Shown: piece after piece, positions 11,308 through 21,600 of the stretch
Layout: the number at the start of each line of letters is the position of its first letter
Numbering within the stretch: the stretch's first letter is position 1
Notes under the pieces: generated by a model
The model's database searches: none
Told to the model about the DNA's origin: nothing
The model's input: the letters and a program-made list of their open reading frames with translations, nothing else
Assembly (NCBI RefSeq): GCF_018873765.1
Contig: NC_057919.1
Span: 62,820,484-62,884,483 of the forward strand
Reading direction: 5' to 3'
Length of the DNA: 64,000 nucleotides
Origin: Telopea speciosissima
Lineage: Eukaryota > Streptophyta > Magnoliopsida > Proteales > Proteaceae
Program-made: the position numbers and the translations under genes

Positions 11308-11628
11308 TAGGAGTGTCAAAACCTAAATCGAATCGGTCAAATTGATCAAAATAGGCAGAATCAGATAGAGCATGACCAATCGAAAACTGGGTCCAAATTG
11401 AAGGTCAAAACATTCCGATACAAAAATAATACATATAATAAATTGAACCAGATCGAATACGATATCAAACTGATAAAAGAACGATAAAAGGAAACCAAAA
11501 TAAAACAAAACCAAATTAAACCAAAATTGACCAAAATCGACCCTACCCTTATTGAATTGGCTTCAATTTGACCGAAGACCAATTCAACCAAATGGAAACT
11601 TGACGAAACGGACCATTTGACCCCCCTA
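11308..11628. mobile_element. TIR element, TAGGAGTGTCAAAA-type (probable hAT MITE)
   Basis: It begins TAGGAGTGTCAAAACC and the reverse-complemented end begins TAGGGGGGTCAAATGG, matching the TAGGGGTGTCAA family. Flanking octamers do not match, so the boundaries or the duplication are lost. The interior is a run of 'aaccaaaattaaacc'-like words. Confidence 0.45.
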
Positions 11629-11670
11629 TATACCATGGCATTCTTATCAAAAAAAGAAAAAAAAAGGAGA

Positions 11671-11848
11671 AAGAACGCTAATTGGAGTTGTACCTCGGTG
11701 TGTACTTGTGCCCAAGCACAACCACACATGAAATGACCGATGCACCCCTTTGAAAGGCGGAAAGGAGCATGAGTGCGCTGTTCATTTCACCCGTAGCTGT
11801 GCCTGGGTGCAAGTACATGCTGAGGCACAACACCGGTTAGCGTTCTTT
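11671..11848. mobile_element. Foldback MITE, AAAGAACGCTAA termini
   Basis: The two arms (about 48 bp each) are imperfect inverted repeats: AAAGAACGCTAATTGGAGTT at the left against AAAGAACGCTAACCGGTGTT reading in from the right. The interior carries 'gaaatgaccgatgcacccct', as in the copies at 3508 and 16815. The right arm was later hit by a retroposed insertion (11846-12239), so the last few bases of its terminus are repeated at 12240-12253. Confidence 0.7.
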
Positions 11849-12239
11849 TTTTTTTTTTTTTTTAGGTTATAAGGGAGTTTGTATTAATATAATTTTTTAA
11901 CTATGGGTTTACATCCTATAGTATTTATTTCAAATGGCATCATTTTGCTGTAAGCCAGAAAGAGCCAGTGGAAGGCTATCTATACAAAAATGAACTTCTT
12001 GGACCCCTGGTGTTCCAAGTTCCAATCTATAACCGCCCTCCATTTGCCAAGGTCGTTGATAACTCTAGTGTTCCAATTTCCAATCTTAATCATTTAGATT
12101 TTGGAGAGGAAGAATTTGCAACGTGGGTCACCAGTGTAGAACCTTCGGTGACCGTGAACAAAGAAAACCAGAAAACCAGTCAAGAAAAGCGACTCAGAAA
12201 ACCAGAGATCGGAAAACTTTAGTGAGAAGATGTTCCTGA
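11846..12239 (-). mobile_element. Retroposed insertion with poly-A tail, origin unknown
   Basis: TTAGCGTTC flanks it (11837-11845 and 12240-12248), and a T run of about 18 follows the left copy, so it is a minus-strand retroposon of roughly 390 bp. Just inside the tail the minus strand has AATAAA-like and AT-rich sequence typical of an mRNA 3' end. I recognise no LINE domain. It may be an unknown LINE or SINE tail or a truncated processed copy of a host transcript. The plus-strand ORF at 11968-12222 has no recognised motif. Confidence 0.6.
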
Positions 12240-12253
12240 TTAGCGTTCCTTTT

Positions 12254-13216
12254 CCCAACAAAAAAATTACTATGGCATCACAACCGTCAGATAAAACTAG
12301 GTAGAAAGAAGATACATTCGATAAAACACGTTATTTTCTGGATCAGGATCGTCTCCAGGGAGTAGGGAACTCCCAGGGCACTGTCAGCCATTGGGCTGTG
12401 TCGCACGCATCCCTAGGCATGCACCGAAATATGTGCAGCATAACTGAACCACTGGATGCCCTCTACCAGCACCTTGGGCGCATGCCTCCTTGGAGGCGAG
12501 CTAAATTCTTTTTTTTTTTTTTTGTTTGGTAAACAGCTAAATTCTTATTTTCCCCCTGAGGAAACGGTGAGACTAATAGCATTAAATTTCATCATAGGAG
12601 ACAAATGATTGGAATCCAATGTTAACATAGGACCCACAAATATGTATAGCCAATGGGATCCACTATAAAAAGTGGATCCCATGTGTTGTGTCCCAAAACA
12701 GTATTTAATGGTCATTCTTTCACTTCACCCTTTGGCCATGATATATTTGGTTTCTATTTTTTAAATTCTATTTGGTGGAAGATAATGACATATTTCATGA
12801 ACTGTGACTTCATTATGAAAACATCACCATGTGCTAAGCAAGGTTCCAATCGACAATGAAATCGGCCAAAACGCTTTTTACTGTTTTTTTCGTAAAAGGG
12901 CTTGACGCCTGCATGAGACTCGAATCAACCAAAATTGGCCAAAATTGATTTGAACCTTAGAAATTTAGTACGGATCAATCACTTTGGATCAACATGAATA
13001 GGGATTTATTGGAAAGTTTCAAACAATCATGTTTTTAAAAGTGCATCTTACCTATCTTTTATGCATTGCTTTTTGTCCTTTCATATGGGTTTTTAATTCC
13101 ACATTGCTTAGAAATAAGGTAAGAGTAGAAGTCTATGTATAAGATTTGGTTCTGTAAGAGTGCAAGCCCTTAGAAGAGAGATTCTTCTCCCTTCACTTGA
13201 GGTCCTAGCCTCCCAG
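12254..13216. other. Intergenic, apart from the micro-insertion at 12511
   Basis: 12355-12490 is GC-richer and has short inverted words, perhaps a decayed MITE. 12640-12860 has a short plus-strand ORF without motifs. Nothing else is supportable. Confidence 0.3.
12511..12534 (-). mobile_element. 24-bp LINE-tail micro-insertion with 12-bp target duplication
   Basis: AGCTAAATTCTT occurs at 12499-12510 and 12535-12546. Between them lie only a T run and GTTTGGTAAAC. On the minus strand this is GTTTACCAAAC followed by poly-A, and the TTACC-poly-A end matches the LINE tail at 2594-2608. It looks like target-primed reverse transcription that stopped after the tail. Confidence 0.7.
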
Positions 13217-13400
13217 GCATGATTTGTAATCTCGGATCATCTCGGATCATCCGATATTGACTAGATTGGATCGATATCAGTCGAGACCAACCTGATACAC
13301 CTGTACGAACAAGGGTAAGAGGGTAAAAAAGACAATTTTTTTCCCAGGGGCAAATGCATCATATTTGGCTAGATTTTGAGTGATATTGAGATTATGAGCT
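13217..13400. mobile_element. Possible TIR element with TAATCTC-type ends
   Basis: The left end CATGATTTGTAATCTCGG and the reverse-complemented right end CATAGCTCATAATCTCAA are weakly inverted. The interior has GATCGATATCAG words and 'acacctgtacgaacaaggg', shared with the element at 63170. No target duplication. Confidence 0.35.
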
Positions 13401-13672
13401 ATGGTCTAAGATGCTTTTTTACACACATGCATGTGCTCGAGCCGAGCAAACGAGGATGAGACGAGGGCATATGGGTCAATCCGTTCCATTCATTTAACAT
13501 TTTTTTCCATGGGCTTGAGCAGCTTGGTCTTGATTTTGAATGGGCTGTTTGGGCCTATCTCTAAACGGTAATACAAATCTTTCCTTCCCTTTAACTAGAG
13601 AGGCTTAATTAGCCTTTCAAAGGATTACCTTGAAAGAGCATCATCGTCTCCATAAAAAGGAAGGCTCGTAAC

Positions 13673-14311
13673 TAAGGGTGTCAAACCCAAATCGAAACTA
13701 TGAAACCGTTTAATAAATTGATTTCAAAATGAGACCGTTTAGCTAAACATTTTTTTAAAGTGGAAAAAAGATAAAATATCAAATACACTAGTATCCGTCC
13801 ATATGCCCTTTTGAAAGTTGCTTGCTCGGATAGCAAGCTAGTTAAACATGTTGATCATTTCGTTGTTAACAAAATTACAAAAGGAAAAAGTATACGATAG
13901 TGTTTTAGTTGTTCCAACATATGAAAAGAGTTCCACAGATCATGTGAAGGCAACGATTCTTTAAGTGTGTCTTATATTTCTGTGGATGCATTCCAAACCT
14001 GCATGTTAGTCCATCTAAAATATAAACGTTTAATTAAAAGTTTAAACCAATTAATATGTACATAGTAAGTTAAGTCATTCATAATTATAATAAATAAATC
14101 CCGCTAAAAAGAGACATTTCAAATCTTTTGAATAAAAAATCAAAACATATAAACAGCTATAACCTTAATTTGACTAGTCAACTTAATTCAATATTAAGTT
14201 TTCATTTATTTCAATAAAAACTAAAAGAGAAAGAAGCCGTTCAAATAAAAACATAAAAAGAACTAATAAAATCATTTAAAACCGAGAGTGTTGAAACTGT
14301 TTGCACCCTTA
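13673..14311. mobile_element. hAT-type non-autonomous element, 639 bp, perfect 8-bp duplication
   Basis: CTCGTAAC occurs exactly at 13665-13672 and 14312-14319. The ends are TAAGGGTGTCAAAC and, reverse-complemented, TAAGGGTGCAAAC. The interior is AT-rich and non-coding. The perfect duplication fixes both the boundaries and the superfamily of this TIR family. Confidence 0.82.
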
Positions 14312-14319
14312 CTCGTAAC

Positions 14320-15360
14320 ACTCTTGCATCCATTTTTCAGATTCTCTCTCACTTCTTCACTTAAATTAATTTATCCATCTTTGTTTTTTATTTTTCGTTT
14401 TTGAAATTGAGCAAAAACCCAAAGTATCATGACGGGGCCTAGTCATCGAGTGCATATTGAATGGAGGGCCAATATGAGTTGTTTTATATTTGGAGACTAA
14501 TTCACACCAACCTAGTTGCACCAGTAAATGGAACTGAAGTCTTAAGAAGAGTGACCAATGGCACGATTCAGTCCCACATATTTCTCCTAACCTTGATCGG
14601 ATTTTATAGTAAAGAATGTGACATACTCAACAATGCTTCATCAACATTGTGTTCTAGTGGTAGTCATCACCTGTAGATAAGTCAAATATTATACTCTTTT
14701 GAATTTCATTACCTACCAGGATTGGATTCCGACGATTCCATTGATCCAATTCTGCTTCTTAAAGCCATGGTGTAGAGTGCCTCACTACCTAGGTAAACAA
14801 ATAATCTTGAAGATGGCTATGGTCCCTTGCTTGGGTGGCTTGCAACATTACCTTGCAAATGGTAGGTCTCACGTTCCAATATGGCTACATGCACCTCAAA
14901 GACTTTGCTTGAGTAATGCCCGCATTTAGCTGCATCAAAAGCTAGACACTTACAATAGCGAGACAATGCAAATGCTATTGCAAATGCAAACCAACATTTG
15001 ATGCAAGGAGTTATTGTTCACCTTCCCAGATAAAATCATTCCTGATCTCTCAAGACCGGCCCAAGGCCCATGATGCTAGACTGTTACTAAGCCTGGACCT
15101 AGCCCAATAACTTGTGGGCTAGGTTGAGCCTACCTCTACCACGCCTGAGCTCAGCCTGGTTACATCCCTACAAAACCCACAAAGCAGAACCTTTGGGTTC
15201 AAATTAATGCATGCTGCTTTTTTTATTTTTATTTTTTTTTAGTTTTAAATTTGAGATTAATGATTTTCTTTCCTAATCTCCCAACATCCATTTAAGTAAT
15301 CTGGACCAATATGCTATCTTAAACGGGCTCTAATAAATCATGTCTACCCCTAAAGCCCTT
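14320..15360. other. Intergenic, nothing firm
   Basis: Two short plus-strand ORFs (14461-14676, 14699-14929) have no recognised motif. 15050-15170 is GC-rich with 'gcctggacctagccca' and 'tgggctaggttgagcc' as a weak inverted pair. No bounded element. Confidence 0.3.
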
Positions 15361-15549
15361 TAAGGCTTTGTTTGGTTGTAAGGGAAATACAAATATTTCT
15401 TTGAGAAGTGAAATATATTTTACAAAAAGTCTTTTTGACGTTTGTTTGAAAAAGTAAATAATATTTCATTGGAAAGTGAATTTACAAAAAATACAAATAT
15501 TTTCCTTCCCTTCACTTCCCAACTTCCCTTACAACCAAATGGAGCCTTA
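15361..15549. mobile_element. Tourist-like MITE, 189 bp
   Basis: It begins TAAGGCTTTGTTTGGTTGTA and its reverse-complemented end begins TAAGGCTCCATTTGGTTGTA. The arms continue with GGGAA. The GGCTTTGTTTGG form fits Tourist-type MITEs. The TAA/TTA bases at the ends are compatible with a 3-bp target preference. Confidence 0.65.
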
Positions 15550-15730
15550 GGTATCTCTTATTAACATAATTTCTAGATGCATAAGATATTCCTTCCCATA
15601 ATTGCACAATGCATATGCTTAGAGAGGAAACAAAATTGTTATAAGGGCTGTTTTGGTATGATTTCTATTTTATTTTCTAGTTTATATTAGTATCGCACCC
15701 ATAGATTAGCCTTGTGCCGAATCTTACGTG

Positions 15731-15754
15731 TTTTTTTTTTTTTTTTTTGGTAAA
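15731..15754 (-). mobile_element. 24-bp LINE-tail micro-insertion
   Basis: GAATCTTACGTG (15719-15730) and GAATCTTAAGTG (15755-15766) match at 11 of 12 positions and flank only 18 T plus GGTAAA. On the minus strand this is TTTACC followed by poly-A, as in the micro-insertion at 12511. Confidence 0.7.
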
Positions 15755-15905
15755 GAATCTTAAGTGGTTATCTTAAGTTCTCAAGAAAAGCTCGGCCTTA
15801 TGCCCATAGAAGAGCTTTTCTTAAGTTCCATGATGCTTTTGTTGGTAACAATGCAACAACATCTGCATCTTATAATGCACTTGTTCTCAATTGGATATCT
15901 CGACT

Positions 15906-16327
15906 TAGGGCTGCAACAGGGTCGGGTTGGGCCGAGCTTTATACAGCTCTAGTCCAACCCTCTCCTTAGCTGGGCCCAGGCACGACCCAACCCTGACTCA
16001 GGGCCTGAAAAATCCAACCTTGACCCGCCCTCAGGGTTGAGACAAGCTGACCCTAATTGACCCTAATCATGGGGAGGAGGAAGGGAAATGTATGGGTTGG
16101 ACTGGGTCGGAGAGAAAATGATCAATTTTACGTAGAATAACACTATAATAAAATGTCTTATATCACTTATTATCTTCATATATAATATATTATATAACAA
16201 AATATGGGTGACATTTAAAATTTTTAATATATATGTTATAGTATAACTTAAAATAGGGTTGGGTCAGGGCCAGTCTTAGCCCGAGGCCTCAGGCTCTCAA
16301 CCATGGCCCGACCCTGACTCAGGGCTA
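15906..16327. mobile_element. TIR element with GGGTCGGG-rich ends
   Basis: The left end TAGGGCTGCAACAGGGTCGG and the reverse-complemented right end TAGCCCTGAGTCAGGGTCGG form imperfect inverted repeats. Both arms hold repeated GACCC/GGGTC words. The interior is AT-rich. No target duplication found. Confidence 0.45.
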
Positions 16328-16439
16328 TATGGTTGATCAGTAGGGCAATATAGGCAAATGTTCATTAACAAGCTATGAAGGAAACTTTCACCATTACAAA
16401 ATGTTAGAGTCTCTCTCTCTCTCCTTGCATGAAGCGACC

Positions 16440-16580
16440 TTGTTACCCTTCTATGTATGAAACTGCTCATTGGTGTATCCTGCTCATGATTTTATATTGA
16501 ACTTAAGATCACGAGACATCGGTTCCTGAGGCGGAGTCTCATGTCCCCTCCAAGCCAGCTGCGCTAACCCCTTGGGGTTA
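16440..16580 (-). mobile_element. Possible tRNA-derived SINE remnant
   Basis: The minus strand has GGGGTTAGCGCAGCTGGCTT, close to a tRNA A box. Roughly 60 bases on, a weak AGTTCAA resembles a B box. The head is very like that of the SINE at 59454-59550. No clear tail or target duplication. Confidence 0.35.
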
Positions 16581-16814
16581 ATATATATATTTTTTATTCT
16601 TATTGATTTTTCATTGTTTTCCCCTCGATGTTGGATTGGTTTCAAATATCAATCGATCTGGCCTAGTTGATTTTGTATAAGTTTCATAAAAATCAAAACC
16701 AAACCATTAAAAATTTGATCCAATTCAATCTCTTATTCCCGGTTGGTTTCGATTGACCAACCGGTTATGGATGGAAATTGACACTCGTACCTCTTCCTTA
16801 TTAAAGTATAGGTT

Positions 16815-16981
16815 AAAGAATGCCACTTAGTTGTGCCATACACGCCACCTCTGCACCCGGACACAGGGGTGCACAAAATGACCGCCGCATCCTTGGTCAT
16901 ATCCAGAGTTCCAAGGGGTACAACGATCATTTCACGCACCCCTATGTCAGGGCGTAGGGGTCCGATCGGATTGTGTTCTTT
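16815..16981. mobile_element. Foldback MITE, AAAGAATGCC termini (copy 3)
   Basis: The left end AAAGAATGCCACTTAGTTGT and the right end ...TGTGTTCTTT are inverted. The core 'cagggg tgcacaaaatgacc' and 'gatcatttcacgcacccct' are self-complementary, giving a long imperfect hairpin. Same family as 3508 and 11671. Confidence 0.55.
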
Positions 16982-17118
16982 GAGGGGAAAATGGATTTTT
17001 CCATTCAACCACTAACAGCAGATTGACACCGTCAGTTTTATGGGACTTCAAATAATAGTTTGAAAAGTTGGGGTTATCAAACAATCGTTATAGGGGTATA
17101 CAAGTAATTTTCCTTTTT

Positions 17119-17136
17119 GTTTTTTTTTTGGTAAAA
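17119..17136 (-). mobile_element. 18-bp LINE-tail micro-insertion
   Basis: TAATTTTCCTTTTT (17105-17118) and TAATTTTTCTTTTT (17137-17150) match at 13 of 14 positions and flank G, a T run and GGTAAAA. This is the same TTACC-poly-A signature as at 12511 and 15731, but the T-rich target makes chance similarity easier. Confidence 0.55.
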
Positions 17137-17189
17137 TAATTTTTCTTTTTATTTATTCATTATCGAATGGAAAATTAAATTTTTTCCTG

Positions 17190-17350
17190 TCAAGTTCCAT
17201 GCCCTCTGCGGTTGTCCGGTTCCTCTCATAGGGGGTGGTAATGACAACTTAACCACGTTAGACAGTGTGTTCAGGCAGGGGGTTAGGTCGTCATTTCCGC
17301 CTTCGATGAGAGGAATCGGACATCTGTATTGGACAGGGAACTGAGAGGAG
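17190..17350. repeat. Long imperfect hairpin upstream of SNF4 (probable MITE)
   Basis: The arm at about 17190-17265 (...CTGTCAAGTTCC... GGTTCCTCTCAT... AATGACAACTTAACC) is complementary with few mismatches to the arm at about 17280-17350 (GGTTAGGTCGTCATT...GATGAGAGGAATC...GACAGGGAACTG). The loop is only about 15 bases. It lies about 420 bp upstream of the SNF4 TATA box. Confidence 0.55.
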
Positions 17351-17772
17351 ATAGCGTCCGGGGAGAAGAAAGCGTGGCAGTGAATGTAAAAGCGGTGCAA
17401 ACCCTCTCTTCCCGTACGGTCTTATTCTTGAGAGGCTGCGACAGGAACTCCAAAGTTCCAAAACCAATCAGCAGGACAGGATCAAAACTTTCTCCAAACT
17501 CACTCAAAAAGGCATCTTTCTCCCTCATCTCTTCTTTTCCCGCAGCAACTGAGCTGCCCGGGAATCACGGGTAACACTTATGAGTTCGTGATACCATGGG
17601 CCCCACCGCATAGTTCGTCTTGGAGTGCACATCCCTCCATCGTTCAATTCATACGAAGCACATTGTCTTACACATGATTGGGATCTCCCGTCCCTACGAA
17701 GAGACCGTCCCACTTGTATGATTGGGATCTCAACCGTGCATCAACAACGCTCCTGCTGCTGCTGCTTGCGAT

Positions 17773-17794
17773 CCACGTGTCACCCGTATATAAG
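17773..17794 (+). promoter_or_regulatory. SNF4 core promoter: G-box/ABRE and TATA box
   Basis: CCACGTGTC (17773-17781) contains the palindromic G-box CACGTG and an ABRE core. TATATAAG follows at 17787-17794. That places the transcription start near 17820, about 830 bp before the chosen ATG. A leader intron from the GTAAAC at 18063 to the CTTCCAG ending at 18312 would fit but is unproven. G-box/ABRE elements bind bZIP factors, so abscisic-acid or sugar response is a fair inference. Confidence 0.55.
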
Positions 17795-18647
17795 TCTCCG
17801 CTGCCAGTTCTCCAAATACAAGAAAAATAAAGGAAACTCAAAAAGTTGGATTTCACGAATTTATTTCTGTATTATTTTCACTTTTTCGTTCCTTTCATCA
17901 TTCCCTTTTCTTAGGAAATAAAATTAGCTACAGGTCTAGGGTTCTTCTTCGTCATATCTTTCGTTTTTTTTTTTCTTCGTATTTTAATATAATATATATA
18001 GAGAGAAAGAGTGACGATAAAGTAGAAAAATCTAAAAAAAAGCTCATCTGATTTCAGAAATGGTAAACAATTTTGGATTTTTTTTTCTTCAATTTTTATG
18101 TAATTGAGTTAAATATCCTTCCATTTTGGGGTCCAAGGACTTGTTTTGATACGGCGTTAGATCAGAGAGATTTATGCATCGTTATTGGTGGATTGGGGAT
18201 TTTGTGATATAAAATCCAATTGATGTTGTGTGTTTGATTGAATTCCTGTACGAAGAAGACGGAGAATTAGGGTTAGCGAAATATTGGATTTACTGCTTTT
18301 GCTTTCTTCCAGTTAGAATTGTGGAAAAGTGGCATTCTTTCTACGGTGTTTCAGGAGCTTCATGAGAGTGTTGTTTGGATCTGCTAGAAGGGAATGTGTA
18401 ATTACTGAGGGATCCTCTGCGTTGTTGTAGAGGATCCCTGTTTGGACCAAGTTTTAAAAAGTAATTTCCCACCCTGCTGATGGGTTTGGAAAGTGGTTCT
18501 GGCTTTTGCTGTTCAGTGAAGTGAAACTTGGAAGGTTGTGTCAATTCAGTTGAAGTGTCGGTTCTTCTGCATTAAGGGAACAGAAGCGTGATACTTTATA
18601 ATTTACTCTTCCTCTCTTTCTTGATCTTTGCCGAAAGATTGAAGCCA

Positions 18648-21600
18648 ATGTACGCTTCGGGTACAGATTCACTACCAGAAACTAATGAAGTTGCAGTTAC
18701 AGTGGCAATCCCTACACGTTTTGTGTGGCCTTATGGGGGAACTAGGGTCTTTCTCAGCGGTTCTTTCACAAGGTGAATCTTTTAATTATCGTTTTTCATT
18801 TCTCCTTTGTTTATTTATCTTTCTTTTTTTGGGTTAGGAGGAGGGGGTGTTGAACATCTTTTTCTAACTTGCAAACTTATGAGGAGAAAAACAGAAAAGA
18901 AGTTCTGACGTTAAAACTGCATGCTGAGAAACCTTATTATTTGATCCATTACCTTTAATTTTGTTGCTGGGTTTTCAATTTTTTTCCTTAAAATGGGAAG
19001 TTTTACCTTTTTTGTGCTCATTGAGCTTTATCCAAGGCTGGAAATTAGATAGATTTAAAAAAAAAAAGAAATGCAATACAAAAATCTTGAAAACAACTTC
19101 CAATTTTTCTGGAATTTATTTTTTGAGAAGAAAAGGGGAAAGGAGGGGTTGTATCTTGGTGAATGATGCTACTCTTACACATGGAGGACACTACCCACTG
19201 TATATGGCAGGATTCTTTTCCTAACTCAGCAATACTCAAATATGCTTCCTTTCATGTACATTCAGCGAAAAGGCAAACAGCAAAAAAGGGTCTTATGAAT
19301 AAAAGTTGATTATCATGGAAAATTTGTCTCCATTGAAAAATTGCATATATCAGTAGAATCTTTCTTAGCTGGATGGGAAGTTTATTGGAAATTATTGAGT
19401 GCTTATGAATTGGTGACAGATATGGTTTGAATTGAAATGGAGGTGATTAACTGTATTCTCTTGGTAAACTTCTAATAGTTTTAAGTTAATTTATTTATAA
19501 TTTTTTTGGGATGTGGTAGGGTAGTTTGAGTTGTTTTGTTCTTCTAATTAGTTTTATCTCTTTAGGTGGTCAGAACATGTGCCAATGTCTCCAATGGAGG
19601 GTTGTCCCACCGTATTTCAGGCTATCTGCAGCTTGACACCAGGGTATCACCAGGTCAATATACATGACTTGTTATCTTAGTTATTATTGTTCATTTAATG
19701 CATGATACCTGCTATCTAATGATTACAAGTGCAAATCACTTCAGAGCATAACCCCCTCCCCCCAATGGGGCAGTTGCAGGAGGGTATAAATGACAGGAAG
19801 CATATGTATCAGTCAAAACAAAGAGTAAGAAAACATACATTATTACTAAATGGATGGTTTCTAGGCATATGAACGGTCAAAACAAAGAGTAAATAAACAT
19901 ATATTATTACTAAATGGATGGTTTCTGACATCTGCCATGAATGCTTTCCGTTTCGGTCCGGCAATTTTTTGTCATTATCTGTCACGTAACTGCAAGGTTG
20001 AAACAAACTTGTTGTATTGAATAACTGTCCAACCAAAATGTGTTTTGCCTTCTGATTTCCAAACAGTTGACAGAAGATATTTCTGGTGCCACCAACTTGA
20101 CTAGCCAGACCATTGAATTTCAAGGCTCTAGCCCCAATCTTCCATGTGCAAGCGTTATAGTACTGTACATAGTTAAATGATTCCTACCATTTGTTTTTTT
20201 CACTACCAGTTCACCTTTAGGCATTTTTCTTTGATTTGCTTTAGATTTTTTTTTTTTTTTGGGGGGGGGGGGGACAGAATTCTCCATTAGTTCGATGTGT
20301 CTTTTGCAATTTGGCATGCGGAAACTTTGTACCACAGTTATTGATCTGTAATTTGATTTTGCAAAGTAAGAATATGTTCAAAAATTTTAACGAGGAAACA
20401 TGCCTAAGCTGGCCTATTATTCATATACAATAACAGATAGAAAATATATTTTGACATATAAGATATGAAGAAATATAGGTTAGAAAAAACACTTGTATAT
20501 TTAACACTCAAAAGTGTGTTTTTTGTGAAACTTTTGAATTGTGCAATGAGTAATAGGTTCTGCAGTTAATAAACTTAGTTTGTATAGGAATGCAAATTCT
20601 ACGTGAATAAAATAAGGTTTGATGATCAGAAAAATCTCCATGTTTGTGTTACTATGCTGTCAATTTCAGTGGTTTGCTTGATCAAAAGTTGATTCCTCCT
20701 AATACAATTGATTGAGGTCCATAAGTAATTTTTTTTTTAAATAACTAAATTTTGGGAGATACAACAAAGATAGATTATTAAAATAAAGGTCCACTAAATT
20801 ATACCATAGTTCAAAATCTCACCGAGATCTCGGAAATCTCGGTAAACTCGAGCTAGTTGAGACGAGATATGATACGAAACTACAAAATGTCAAATCTCGG
20901 TTGAGATTTCGAATATTTCGAAAATCTTGGAGAAATTTCGGTGAAATCTCGAATATTTCGAGCATCTCGACCTCCTCAGTACTCATAGAGTCATAGTATT
21001 ATATTGTTGGGACTTGGGAATTAACACGTGGAAGACCAGGGTAGTAAGGTGTCTATGACTTATGTATTATTCATTGTACTTAGGTTGGGTGTCTATGTAA
21101 TATGCATTGTGAAGACTTCATTGTATTTTTGTGGTTTGTAGTCGAAACTTTAAGTCTTTAACTATTTCTTAAATAATTATTCAATATTATGTGTATAATT
21201 TACTTGTTTTACTTGCCAATTATGTCTCATATCATTCAAACAATGTGTAGAATAGGCAATATTATATTAAGGGTTCGGCCTTTACTGCCAAGTGCCAACC
21301 AAGGCTACAAATCCAAAACACCAAATTGGGTGTTTTTTTTCTTCAATTTGAACCTTTAAATATGTTTATTAAGCCTAAAACAAGCTAACCTTAAAGTTTT
21401 GGAGCCAACTATGGCCATATACCCACCGAAAAATAATTCCGAAGCATAAAAAAAAATACACTGTCTCGCCGAGATCCGAGATCTCGAGGTCTCGGAAAAC
21501 TCGACCTGGTCGAGACCAAGTTTTAGAACCTTGAATTATACAGTACCCAAATGAAAGCTGTGGAAAAGGGATGCAAAGTAAATCAATGATGCAAAAAATC

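Noticed and set aside
18588-18647. 20-residue hydrophobic N-terminal extension of SNF4 starting at a GTG, resembling a signal peptide
   Set aside because: GTG is not a normal eukaryotic start, and SNF4 acts in cytosol and nucleus. The ATG at 18648 gives the start expected for the family.
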